In this document: in pieces, positions 19,165 through 28,275 of the stretch
Layout: each line of letters starts with the position of its first letter
Numbering within the stretch: the stretch's first letter is position 1
From: Eubacterium brachy ATCC 33089
GTDB lineage: Bacteria > Bacillota > Clostridia > Peptostreptococcales > Anaerovoracaceae
Length of the DNA: 64,000 nt
Assembly: GCA_000488855.1 (NCBI GenBank)
Contig: KI535284.1
Span: 248,001 to 312,000, forward strand
Direction of reading: 5' to 3'
Notes under the pieces: generated by a model
The model's input: only the letters and a program-made list of their open reading frames with translations
Databases searched by the model: none
Told to the model about the DNA's origin: nothing
Position numbers and translations under genes: made by a program

Positions 19165-20121
19165 TCATATGACGTAATCTTTCATTTTTTCGTCACCTGC
19201 ATTTCTTCTAGTTTTCATCATTCTATACTCGCCGACGGTAAATATGGCAAGACCTATCCACACCACCACAAAAGCTATGAACTGCATCTCGTCAAAAGGC
19301 TCTCCGTAAAAAAGCACGCCGAGTAAAAGGGCTAGTGATGGAGAAATATATGATGTTATACCCAAGGTTATCATCGAGAGTTTATTTGCCGCAATTGCAA
19401 ACAATCCTAAGGGCAACGCCGTTGCCAATCCTGAGAACATCAACAGCATGTATTGATACCATTTTCCTGCACTTATCGCTCCTGTCCCTGATGTTTCCAA
19501 GTAAATTATAATTGTCAGAGCAATCGGAGCTAAAAATATCGTTTCATAAAATAAAGATAATTCCGGTTCAATATCCAATTTTTTCTTCGCTGCTGCGTAT
19601 ATCGCAAAGGTTATTCCTATCGCAATAGCTATTCCGGGTACCTGCATATAATGAACAATCAAAATGACCATTCCCACCGCTGCAAATCCCACTGCGGTTA
19701 AATTGAACATGGTAATCTTTTCTCTAAAAAATAACATTCCTATCAGACACACAAAAATCGGCTCTATATAATACCCTATGCTCGTTTGTACTATTTGATT
19801 CGTATTTACTGCCCATATGTAAATGCTCCAATTTAGCGTTATCAACACACCGATTAGCAGCATTCTCAATAAAAATTTCTTATCTCTGTTTTTAAAAGGG
19901 AACATGACTTTTTTAAATCCATGTCTTTTGCATGCGATGCAATATGTTACTACAGGTACCAGCAAAATTCTATACAATATAATCACATGTGGTGGAATTG
20001 GGCTCATGCTTTTCCAATATATCGGTAATATTCCCCACAATGTAGAACTCATAAGGGCTGCAATTATACCGATTTGATAATTTTTATCATGTTTGCAATG
20101 TTTAGATTTTAATTTTTCCAT
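19165..20121 (-). CDS. rarD: RarD-type EamA/DMT family permease
   Basis: Ten-helix drug/metabolite transporter of the RarD group, in the inner membrane; substrate unknown. RarD features: GIIAALMSSTLWGILPIYWK at the start, LNWSIYIWAVNTNQIVQTS in helix 4, SIGYYIEPIFVCLIGMLFF, and a second repeat ending SPSLALLLGVLFYGEPF. The reading frame opens at TTG 20148, but ATG at 20121 gives the family's usual N-terminus; neither has a good RBS. The C-terminus is Lys/Arg-rich. Confidence 0.88.
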   Translation of the reverse strand: MEKLKSKHCKHDKNYQIGIIAALMSSTLWGILPIYWKSMSPIPPHVIILYRILLVPVVTYCIACKRHGFKKVMFPFKNRDKKFLLRMLLIGVLITLNWSIYIWAVNTNQIVQTSIGYYIEPIFVCLIGMLFFREKITMFNLTAVGFAAVGMVILIVHYMQVPGIAIAIGITFAIYAAAKKKLDIEPELSLFYETIFLAPIALTIIIYLETSGTGAISAGKWYQYMLLMFSGLATALPLGLFAIAANKLSMITLGITSYISPSLALLLGVLFYGEPFDEMQFIAFVVVWIGLAIFTVGEYRMMKTRRNAGDEKMKDYVI

Positions 20122-20184
20122 AAATTTATAATTTTCATTTTTACACAAATATTATCTCAGAATTTAACATGTATTTATTTTGAG

Positions 20185-21006
20185 CTATTTTTCCAATTCA
20201 AAACTTTTAAATTTCACTTTTGCTTTGGTATTTTCAAATATGGTGTCTATCATATTTAAAAAATTTTCGGATAAATCACTGGCATAAAAGACGCTTTCCA
20301 CCTGTGAACTTTCAGCTAATCCGTCTTTCTCTTTCAGGATTTTTTTTATTGGATGTATCACTTCTTTGGAAGGATTTATAATCTTCAGGTTAGGATATTT
20401 TCTTCTTATAGTTTTCATAAGTAGCGGATAATGAGTGCATCCTAAAACCATGGTATCTATTCTGTTTTCCAAGATAAAATCATCCAAATAATATTCAATA
20501 GTCAAATCCATAATATCGTTGTTAATAATACCTTCCTCAATTAACGGCACAAATGCAGGGCATGCTTTTTCAAATACCTTGAAATTATCACCCAGCTTCT
20601 CTATGGATTTTAGGTATGCATGGCTCTCTACTGTGACCTTCGTCCCTATGATGCCTATTTTATTCATTTCACCACAAGATTTAACAACTTTTTCAGCTGC
20701 CGAATCTATTATACCCACAATAGGGATTTGCGGATGTCTCTTCTGCAGATCCTTCAAACATATCGCACTTACCGTGTTACATGCTATCACTATCATCTTC
20801 ACATCGCTTGCAATCAGAAAATCCGATATTTCTCTTGCAAAATTCATAATAGTAGAATCCGCCTTTGAACCGTAAGGTGTTCTGGCAGTATCTCCGAAAT
20901 AAATAATTCTTTCTCCCGGTAACTCCTCTTTTAAATATGGTATGCTAGTCAATCCCCCTAAACCAGAGTCGAAAAAACCTATTGGCCTATTGTCCATATT
21001 TGCCAT
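20185..21006 (-). CDS. murI: Glutamate racemase
   Basis: Provides D-glutamate for peptidoglycan. Both catalytic cysteines are present: VIACNTVSA (C76) and LGCTHYPLL (C190), with the N-terminal GFFDSGLGGLT loop. Length 273 is standard. Two starts are possible: ATG at 21006 sits very close to GAAAGGAA, and ATG at 20997 has better spacing. No strong promoter was identified in the upstream gap. Confidence 0.96.
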   Translation of the reverse strand: MANMDNRPIGFFDSGLGGLTSIPYLKEELPGERIIYFGDTARTPYGSKADSTIMNFAREISDFLIASDVKMIVIACNTVSAICLKDLQKRHPQIPIVGIIDSAAEKVVKSCGEMNKIGIIGTKVTVESHAYLKSIEKLGDNFKVFEKACPAFVPLIEEGIINNDIMDLTIEYYLDDFILENRIDTMVLGCTHYPLLMKTIRRKYPNLKIINPSKEVIHPIKKILKEKDGLAESSQVESVFYASDLSENFLNMIDTIFENTKAKVKFKSFELEK

Positions 21007-21291
21007 TTCCTTTCATTTTTGTGGTATACTATTTTTACTATTCTACACTATGTGAGTATTAAAGTAAATAAAGCCACAATAAAATTTCAGCATCAAAAAA
21101 TCCTCTTAAACTGGATGTTTTCACGATTTTTTCAATTATACCTACAATCATTTTATCCTTTTTGGAATGTGTATTGTAGCTTTCATAGAAAATATTTTGC
21201 AAATCGGTGCTATTCTCAATTGCCTCTAAAACTAACAACTTTTTATCTATGAGAATATTATAAAAAATATATTTATGACAAAGGAGTTATT

Positions 21292-23160
21292 ATGAAAAAT
21301 ATAAAGAAATCCGTTTTAAACTTAAAGCTCAATGATGAAACTTCATCCTCAGGTGCAGTTTCGATAAAAACAAGAGATGATATCGATGACAAATTCAAAT
21401 GGAATATAGAGGATATGTATCCAAATCATGATTTATGGCAAAGAGATGTAGATACTTCCCTTGCGATGTCATCAGAATTTATAAAATTAAAGGGTAAGAT
21501 AATAGATTCTGCACAATCACTATTTGATGCTTTCACTGCCAGAGATGCCATTTGGCAAAAAATAGAAAAAGCTTTCGTGTATAGCCGAATGCGTCGCGAT
21601 GAAGATAATAGAAATGAGCTCTATCAGGGTATGTGCGACAAAGCTCAGAGTGCAATTTCTAAAATCAGTGCCAACATGTCTTTTTTCACACCTGAATTAT
21701 TGGAATCTTCAAAAGACGTTATCGATGAATTCATAGATCAACTTCCTCAACTTTCTCAATACAAATTTCTGATAGATGATATGTTTAGAGAAAAAGAACA
21801 TTCTCTATCTCAGAAAGAAGAGAATATTTTAGCTCAAATGGGCGAATTGATGTCTGCTACCAATAATATCTTCACTATGCTGAACAACGCTGATCTAACT
21901 TTCGGTCAAATAACAGATAAAAATGGTGAGCACATTGAAATAACTCATGGTAACTACATAAGTTGCATGGAAAACCAAGATAAAAATGTTAGAAAACAAG
22001 CGTATGAAGCTATGTATACCTCATACAAAAACCTGATTAACACCATTTCAACTACATATAATTTCAATACGAAAACCGATGCGGTATATGCCAAAATCAG
22101 GAAATATCCATCTTCACGTGCAGCTGCTTTATCTTCCGACAATATTGATGAAGTTGTGTATGATAATTTAATCTCTGTTGTAGAGAAAAATCTTCCGACT
22201 ATGCATAAATACATGGCAATTAGAAAGAAAATGCTCGGTCTGGAAACTTTAAATATGACAGATGTCTATGTTCCGTTGGTGAAGATTCCCCAAAATCCTA
22301 CATCAATACCCGGTGAAAAATTAAATTTTCAGCAGGCTGTGGATATTATGTGCGAAGCTCTCGCTCCTCTCGGTGAAAAGTATGTCAGCGACGTTAAAGC
22401 CGGCGTTTCAGCGGGTTGGATAGACGTTTATGAAAATCAAGGTAAAACCAGCGGTGCATACAGCTTTGGTTCTTACGATTCCATGCCATACATTCTTTTA
22501 AATTTTGCCAGCAGTCTGAAGGATGTGTTTACCTTGGTTCACGAAATGGGTCATTCCATGCACAGCTTCTACACGCGTGCAACACAACCCTATACCTACG
22601 GTGATCATAGCATCTTCACAGCAGAGGTCGCTTCTACCGTAAACGAAAATCTCCTGGTTAAATATCTGCTCTCAAAAGAAGAAAATACGGAAATGCGCAA
22701 ATATCTGATAAATTATCATATTGAAGAGTTTAGAACCACTGTATTCCGACAGACTATGTTTGCCGAATTTGAAAAGTGGTCTCATGAACAAATCGAAAAA
22801 GGTGAACCTCTAACGGCTCAATCCATGTGTGCATACTACTTGAAGTTGAATCAAAAATACTTCGGTAACGAAGTCGAGATGGATGATCTCATCCAGTATG
22901 AATGGGCTAGAATACCTCATTTCTACAATGCATTTTACGTTTACAAATATGCTACCGGTTATTCGGCAGCTGCAGCAATTTCAGATATAATCCTGAATGA
23001 GGGACCTGATGACTACTTGAAGTTTCTAACTACGGGAAGCTCGAATCATCCTATTCCTCTTTTAAAGATTGCCGGCGTTGATATGTCCGGTAAAGAGCCT
23101 ATAGAAAGAGCTATGAAAGTCTTCAGAAGCCTAGTAGAACAGTTAGATGAACTTTCATAA
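21292..23160 (+). CDS. pepF: Oligoendopeptidase F
   Basis: M3 family zinc peptidase that degrades short peptides in the cytoplasm. The HEMGHS motif (H417, E418, H421) with downstream Glu in IFTAEVASTVNE is intact; TYGDHS and a helical PepF N-terminal domain (WNIEDMYPN) are recognisable. Length 622 is slightly above the usual 600 because of about 25 extra N-terminal residues. ATG follows AAAGGAG with good spacing. First gene of a plus-strand run with nadK and the pseudouridine synthase. Confidence 0.96.
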   Translation: MKNIKKSVLNLKLNDETSSSGAVSIKTRDDIDDKFKWNIEDMYPNHDLWQRDVDTSLAMSSEFIKLKGKIIDSAQSLFDAFTARDAIWQKIEKAFVYSRMRRDEDNRNELYQGMCDKAQSAISKISANMSFFTPELLESSKDVIDEFIDQLPQLSQYKFLIDDMFREKEHSLSQKEENILAQMGELMSATNNIFTMLNNADLTFGQITDKNGEHIEITHGNYISCMENQDKNVRKQAYEAMYTSYKNLINTISTTYNFNTKTDAVYAKIRKYPSSRAAALSSDNIDEVVYDNLISVVEKNLPTMHKYMAIRKKMLGLETLNMTDVYVPLVKIPQNPTSIPGEKLNFQQAVDIMCEALAPLGEKYVSDVKAGVSAGWIDVYENQGKTSGAYSFGSYDSMPYILLNFASSLKDVFTLVHEMGHSMHSFYTRATQPYTYGDHSIFTAEVASTVNENLLVKYLLSKEENTEMRKYLINYHIEEFRTTVFRQTMFAEFEKWSHEQIEKGEPLTAQSMCAYYLKLNQKYFGNEVEMDDLIQYEWARIPHFYNAFYVYKYATGYSAAAAISDIILNEGPDDYLKFLTTGSSNHPIPLLKIAGVDMSGKEPIERAMKVFRSLVEQLDELS

Positions 23161-23240
23161 ATATACGATTTGCAATATGCGACATACTCTGCCGTCGACG
23201 TTTATTATCGCTTAATGTTTTACAATTTAGGAGACCTGTT

Positions 23241-24047
23241 ATGAAAAACAATATCATATCAATATATTCTAACGATACTCCTATGTCGTCCGCCATTGCG
23301 GAAAGTCTCATAAATAAATTTAGAGACGAAGAATATTACTTGAAAGAAGAATTTGATGAAGATTCTGAGCTTTTGATTTGCATAGGTGGAGACGGAGTCA
23401 TATTAAATGCTCTGCATACATATGATTTCCCGCAATTGCCCATCATAGGCATAAATACCGGTCATTTAGGTTTTTTTCAGGAAGTTGACGCTCATCTGTT
23501 AGATGATTTTGTGTATAACTATTTAAATGGCAAATACAGATTGCAACCGCTGTCAATTATTGAAGCCACTGTAAACATCTCCGACGGAACTCAGCATCAC
23601 CTGAGAGCTTTGAACGAAATAGTAATTCGAGGTTTCAATCACTCTGCGGCACATCTCGGAATCTCCATCGATGGAAGTTTTATTGAGCAGTTTACAGGTG
23701 ACGGCATTCTCATCGGAACATCTTCAGGTTCAACTGCATACAACTATTCTCTCGGAGGTTCAATTGTCGATCCAAGGCTTAACTTACTTCAGGTGACTCC
23801 TATCGCTCCTATGAACACGACTGCTTACCGTTCGTTTACTTCCAGCATCTTACTTCCGTACGACTTGGATTTGGAAATTGTTCCGCACAAGCTTAGAAGT
23901 AAGAGAATAACCATAACTAACGATGGAATTTTCAATGTCTACAGTGGAGTGTCCGGTATAAAAGCATCTGTCGTAAAAAACGCAGTAAATCTGCTTCGAC
24001 TTGATACTTACGATTTTTGGAACAAGGTAAAAACTAAATTATTATGA
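23241..24047 (+). CDS. nadK: NAD kinase
   Basis: Phosphorylates NAD to NADP. The 268 residues contain the catalytic GGDG motif (49-52), NTGHLGFF, the NE motif in ALNEIVI and the DGILIGTSSGSTAYN loop. Length and motifs match the Firmicute type. RBS AGGAGA precedes ATG. It lies 80 bases after pepF and 15 bases before the pseudouridine synthase; nadK next to an RluD-like gene is common. Confidence 0.96.
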   Translation: MKNNIISIYSNDTPMSSAIAESLINKFRDEEYYLKEEFDEDSELLICIGGDGVILNALHTYDFPQLPIIGINTGHLGFFQEVDAHLLDDFVYNYLNGKYRLQPLSIIEATVNISDGTQHHLRALNEIVIRGFNHSAAHLGISIDGSFIEQFTGDGILIGTSSGSTAYNYSLGGSIVDPRLNLLQVTPIAPMNTTAYRSFTSSILLPYDLDLEIVPHKLRSKRITITNDGIFNVYSGVSGIKASVVKNAVNLLRLDTYDFWNKVKTKLL

Positions 24048-24062
24048 TTAAGGATTGATTTG

Positions 24063-24986
24063 ATGTATAAAAATTTTCAATATACTGTCTCTATGGAAGA
24101 TTTCAACATGTCCCTGACACTGAAAGATTATTTGAGACAGAAATTTAATTTTTCCTCAAGATTGATGACTAAAATTAAGAAAAATAAAGGACTTTTTCTC
24201 AACGGTGAATCTGCTCCCGGTTGGATTGTACCCAAAGAAAACGATGTTATAACCGTAAATCTTCCCAAGGAGACGAGTAATTTTCATCCGGAGAATATCC
24301 CTATCAGAGTGGTATATGAAGATGAAGATATGATGGTTATAAACAAGCAGCCATTTGTTGTCGTTCACCCGACCTCCAGCCATTTGAACGGAACTATTGC
24401 TAACGGTGTTTCTAACTACATGATTGAGAACAGCTCTGAGTTTAAAATACGATTTATCAATAGACTCGACAGAGATACCTCAGGACTTCTCATAATAGGA
24501 AAAAACTCAAATGCACAAAATAAAATTTCAATACAGATGGCTGAAAACAACGTTTTAAAGGAATATGTGGCAATTGTCTCCGGAATAGTTGAAAACTCAA
24601 AAGGCACTATTGATCTTCCCATAGGTCGACCTTCTCCCACAGATATAAAACGTGCAGTTATGAAAAATGGCTCAAAATCCATCACCCATTATAAAGTCAT
24701 CTCTACATTTAAAAACAAAATTTCAGGTAAGGGCTACACGATTTTATCTTTGAAACTTGAAACAGGAAGAACACACCAAATAAGAGTTCATCTCTCACAT
24801 ATGGGCTTTCCAATCGTTGCAGACACCTTATACGGTTCGGAAGATACGGAGCTCGGTATGAAGAGACAAGCATTGCATTCTCATAAGCTAACCTTGTTTC
24901 ACCCTGTAACAGGCGAAAGATTGGCACTGGTTGCTTCTATCCCTGAAGATATGTCATACGCCATAGAAAAATTAAAGGAACTCTGA
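24063..24986 (+). CDS. RluA-family pseudouridine synthase
   Basis: Converts uridine to pseudouridine in RNA; the exact rRNA or tRNA target cannot be read from sequence. The catalytic motif RLDRDTSG (134-141, Asp136) is complete, with later KEYVAIVSG, TGRTHQIRVHLSHMG and the terminal family motif QALHSHKL. An S4-like N-terminal segment (SLTLKDYLRQ) precedes it. ATG at 24063 is preferred over the overlapping TTG at 24060, given AAGGA upstream. Confidence 0.93.
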   Translation: MYKNFQYTVSMEDFNMSLTLKDYLRQKFNFSSRLMTKIKKNKGLFLNGESAPGWIVPKENDVITVNLPKETSNFHPENIPIRVVYEDEDMMVINKQPFVVVHPTSSHLNGTIANGVSNYMIENSSEFKIRFINRLDRDTSGLLIIGKNSNAQNKISIQMAENNVLKEYVAIVSGIVENSKGTIDLPIGRPSPTDIKRAVMKNGSKSITHYKVISTFKNKISGKGYTILSLKLETGRTHQIRVHLSHMGFPIVADTLYGSEDTELGMKRQALHSHKLTLFHPVTGERLALVASIPEDMSYAIEKLKEL

Positions 24987-25042
24987 TCAGCTTTTGGTCC
25001 ATATGAACATTAAGTTGCAGCGGATTGAATAAAAATATACAC

Positions 25043-25071
25043 TTGAATATATTTTTTATGGGATATATAAT
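25043..25071 (+). promoter_or_regulatory. Promoter of the LysR gene
   Basis: TTGAAT (25043-25048) and a consensus TATAAT (25066-25071) are 17 bases apart, giving a leader of about 85 bases. A second TATAAT occurs close to the gene at about 25123 but lacks a recognisable -35 box. Confidence 0.65.
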
Positions 25072-25160
25072 AAATCTGTAGTGAAGGCTACGATAAAATA
25101 CAAACGAATTACACTTCAAAATATATAATGTTCAGTGCGAAAACAACGGAAAGGAGTACT

Positions 25161-26087
25161 ATGGATTTTAAACAATTAGAAGCGTTTGTAAATGTCGTCA
25201 AACACAAGAGCTTTTCTAAAGCTGCAGAAGCGACATTCCTAACTCAACCCACAATAAGTGTACACATTAAAAACTTAGAAAATGAACTTGGTGTAATTTT
25301 AATCGACAGACAAGATCGAAAGTTAACCGCAACTCCTCATGGAAAAACGCTGTATAAATATGCAACAGAAATTCTTTCTACACGAAATCATATAAACAAC
25401 GTATTTTCCAATTCAAATTTGGATTTAAAGGGAATCTTGGAAATACAAACATCAAGTACCCCCGGTCAGGATTTTATTCCTTGGGTGCTGAAAAGCTTTA
25501 GAGATGTTCATAGGAATGTTCATTTTACCGTAGAACAATCAGACAGCTACAAGGTTACCGACAATTTATTAAACGGTATCGGCGAAATCGGATTTGTCGG
25601 AAGCATTATGAGTGATGAGTTAATATATGAGCCGGTGTTTGAAGATGAACCCAGACTCATAGTTTCCAAAACAAGACCTGCCGGACAAATTGAAGGTGAT
25701 ACGATTTCAATATCCGAATTTATTGACGAACCGTTTATATGGCGCGAGCAAGGTCCTTCTTGGCGTGAGCGAAGTGCTTCCAAAGAGTCCTTTGAACTCT
25801 TTCTTAAAACTCATGGCTACAAAACCAACAGCTTGAACATAATCGCCAGAGTAAACAGCATAGGGGTTATTAGAAAAGCCGTTGCTGCCGGTCTCGGTGC
25901 CTCCGTCGTATCAAGCTCAGCCATCGGTGAAATGGATTATTCAATGGGACTTAAAAGCTATAAAATAAAGGAGTATGAACGTCCTAGAACATTCTATATG
26001 GCTTACAGAAAAAAAGCCTATCTGTCACCTATTGCAGAAGCATTTAAAGAATTCATACTGAACGGTGAGTTTAAACGGCTTAGATAA
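25161..26087 (+). CDS. LysR-family transcriptional regulator
   Basis: Residues 1-60 are the winged helix-turn-helix (MDFKQLEAFVNVVKHKSFSK, then TFLTQPTISVHIKNLENELG); the rest is the two-lobed effector domain. It resembles the CysB/YeiE-like regulators, including a group annotated as selenium-metabolism associated, but the effector is not deducible. The frame extends upstream to 25128, yet AAAGGAG sits just before ATG at 25161, giving 308 residues. No divergent gene is present, so an obvious target is lacking; the next gene is convergent. Confidence 0.9.
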   Translation: MDFKQLEAFVNVVKHKSFSKAAEATFLTQPTISVHIKNLENELGVILIDRQDRKLTATPHGKTLYKYATEILSTRNHINNVFSNSNLDLKGILEIQTSSTPGQDFIPWVLKSFRDVHRNVHFTVEQSDSYKVTDNLLNGIGEIGFVGSIMSDELIYEPVFEDEPRLIVSKTRPAGQIEGDTISISEFIDEPFIWREQGPSWRERSASKESFELFLKTHGYKTNSLNIIARVNSIGVIRKAVAAGLGASVVSSSAIGEMDYSMGLKSYKIKEYERPRTFYMAYRKKAYLSPIAEAFKEFILNGEFKRLR

Positions 26088-26144
26088 CAATTTACCATAA
26101 CAATCTATCGCCTTCACAGAAAATAAAATGCGAAATACAAAATC

Positions 26145-26190
26145 AAATCCCTTACCTCAACCGAAATTTTTCAGCTCTGGTAAGGGATTT
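26145..26190. terminator. Bidirectional terminator between LysR and the esterase gene
   Basis: A perfect 12-bp stem (AAATCCCTTACC with GGTAAGGGATTT) encloses a 22-base loop and has T-rich flanks in both directions. It separates the convergent LysR and esterase genes. Confidence 0.8.
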
Positions 26191-26201
26191 TACTTCTCTT
26201 A

Positions 26202-27179
26202 TCATCTAAATATAAATCTTACAAAATTATATAGAGAGTTTTTCCATACTTTGTTCTCATGACCTCCGGGCAAATGGTAAAATATATGCTTTACACCTTC
26301 TCTATTCATATATTGTGATAATTCATCAACGGATTTTCCCACTCTGTCGTCTTCAGTTCCAACGGATAAAATTACTTGTTTCATCTCATCGCCTCTATCC
26401 AATTTAAATGTCTTCAGCAACGGCTTTAACCATGTCTGCCTTCCGTAATTTGCCACTTTAACCGGAGCAAAGGCTCCTACATATCCAAATATTTTCGGAT
26501 ATGAATAAGCCGTATATAACGCGTTCCTTCCTCCCAACGAATGTCCTGCAATCGCCATATTTTCCCTTCCGCTTTTCACTTTATACCGTCTTTTCAGCTC
26601 TGGTAATATACTATCAACAATCTCATCTCTGGTTTTATCAAAATATTCCAAAGTTCCTACAAATTTCAATCCATCCAAATCTTCCATATTATTTAAATTG
26701 CTGTCCGGACAGATTATTATCATCTCGGGGACACCTTCAAAGTGAGTTAAATTCTGTATTATAACATCTGCATCTTTATTTCCCCACGTATTTTTAGTAC
26801 CGTTTAAGCCATGAAGCAAAAACAAAACCGGATATTCCTTGTTTCTATCGTAATTTGCCGGTAAAAATACCTTTGCTGTCCTGTCTTTATTCAATATTTT
26901 TGAATAATATTTCATATTTTCTTTCGAAGGATATTTATAACCCTTTTGTTTATTTAAAAAATAATAATCCTTTGACATATCAAAGACTCTGATCCCGTTT
27001 TTTTGAGTCTTGTACCCTGCAATTTCCCTTTCAACTTTTCTCTTTGTTGAGTTTTGAACTGTTTTATTGTCGGAGCAAGATGACACCATTCCACAGATGA
27101 TTATCATCATGCTCAGAACGACAATAAATCCGATAAAAACAAATGATTTATCCCTATTTTCTTCCTGTCTATCATTCAT
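26202..27179 (-). CDS. Membrane-anchored alpha/beta hydrolase, esterase D/antigen-85 like (copy 1)
   Basis: Putative esterase (PF00756-type). A single N-terminal membrane segment (FIGFIVVLSMMIIICGMV) anchors it outside the cell, or acts as a lipoprotein-like signal since Cys residues follow. Linker FDMSKDYYFL is followed by the hydrolase fold: oxyanion loop LLHGLNGT, nucleophile elbow GHSLGG, acid region GTEDDRVG and catalytic His in GGHENKVW. It is a clear paralogue of the next gene, with matching order of all motifs. The substrate is unknown; cell-wall or dietary esters are possibilities. The RBS is weak. Confidence 0.88.
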   Translation of the reverse strand: MNDRQEENRDKSFVFIGFIVVLSMMIIICGMVSSCSDNKTVQNSTKRKVEREIAGYKTQKNGIRVFDMSKDYYFLNKQKGYKYPSKENMKYYSKILNKDRTAKVFLPANYDRNKEYPVLFLLHGLNGTKNTWGNKDADVIIQNLTHFEGVPEMIIICPDSNLNNMEDLDGLKFVGTLEYFDKTRDEIVDSILPELKRRYKVKSGRENMAIAGHSLGGRNALYTAYSYPKIFGYVGAFAPVKVANYGRQTWLKPLLKTFKLDRGDEMKQVILSVGTEDDRVGKSVDELSQYMNREGVKHIFYHLPGGHENKVWKNSLYNFVRFIFR

Positions 27180-27214
27180 ATCTTATGTGTTTTCCCTATC
27201 TCATTTTTACTCTG

Positions 27215-28243
27215 TTATATGAATACCATCCTTAAAAAATTGTACATAGAACCTTGCCACACTTCTGAACTATGCCCACCTGTCAGAAGATAGTATGTAT
27301 GTTTCACTTTGTCCATATTTAATCTTTTGTGAATAAACTCCGTCTTATCTCCGGTATCATCATCCTCTCTTCCTCCTGAAACACTTAACAATAAAAAATC
27401 TCGTGACTTTTTCGCCTGCTTGAAATCGCTCAAAAGAACTGGTAGCTTGTTTCCATGCTCTCTATCTTTTACCACTTCCTCCGGGCTGAATGCTCCGATA
27501 TATCCAAAAGATTCATAATTTTTAAATCCTATGTACAGAGCATTTCTACCTCCCAACGAAAGTCCACAAATAGCCGCATTCTCTCTTCCACCTTTAATTT
27601 TGTAATTTTTTTTTACATAAGGCAGTAAACTTCCCATCAAATCCTTTTCAGTTTTGTCATAATCCAATGTCGCGTCATATAGATTCTTGTCAAATACACT
27701 ATTTTTTTGATTCAAGTTGCTATCCGGCAAGACAACTATAATGTCTTTCAATTTTTCATATCTTTGCATATTGGAAAGCATAACATGCAGATTGCTATTG
27801 ATCCAAGTCTTGTGACTTCCCTGATATCCGTGCATAGCGACCATCAGTGGATATTCTCTTTTCGGATCGTATCCCTTGGGCAAAATCACAGTCGCTTTTC
27901 GTTTCGTTCCGGTTACTTTCGAGAAATACTCAATTTCCTTTGGTTCTACGTATGTTACACCTCTCAGTCTCTCCAAAAAATAATGCCTTTTACTCATATC
28001 CAATATCTTCACATCTGAGTTGATATCATCTTTTTTGTATCCTTCAATTTCTTTTTTTATAACCTCAGCCAGAGCCTTTTCATCTCTGTACTGTGAATAA
28101 TCTTTATCGCATTTGTCTTGGGAACGAATTGTCATCTTGTAGGCAACGACTGCTGTAAATACCAGCACGATAGCTATTGTTGCGCTTATTATGATCATGC
28201 TCTTTTTTACGCACTGATTTTTTAAAATATTCTCTCGCCTCAT
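27215..28243 (-). CDS. Membrane-anchored alpha/beta hydrolase, esterase D/antigen-85 like (copy 2)
   Basis: Tandem paralogue of the downstream esterase. The N-terminal anchor MIIISATIAIVLVFTAVVAY is followed by linker ILDMSKRHYFL, oxyanion loop MHGYQGS, nucleophile elbow GLSLGG (Leu replaces His before the Ser), acid region GGREDDDTG and His in GGHSSEVW. The frame extends to a TTG at 28264, but ATG at 28243 with CAAGGT upstream is more likely. Only 35 bases separate the two esterase genes and 32 separate this one from fbp, so the three are probably one transcript. Confidence 0.87.
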   Translation of the reverse strand: MRRENILKNQCVKKSMIIISATIAIVLVFTAVVAYKMTIRSQDKCDKDYSQYRDEKALAEVIKKEIEGYKKDDINSDVKILDMSKRHYFLERLRGVTYVEPKEIEYFSKVTGTKRKATVILPKGYDPKREYPLMVAMHGYQGSHKTWINSNLHVMLSNMQRYEKLKDIIVVLPDSNLNQKNSVFDKNLYDATLDYDKTEKDLMGSLLPYVKKNYKIKGGRENAAICGLSLGGRNALYIGFKNYESFGYIGAFSPEEVVKDREHGNKLPVLLSDFKQAKKSRDFLLLSVSGGREDDDTGDKTEFIHKRLNMDKVKHTYYLLTGGHSSEVWQGSMYNFLRMVFI

Positions 28244-28275
28244 ATGAATAACCTTGAGTCTCAATTTCTATATGT

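Noticed and set aside
21007-21291. 77-residue plus-strand frame and possible promoter before pepF
   Set aside because: No RBS for the frame, and no -35/-10 pair with acceptable spacing.
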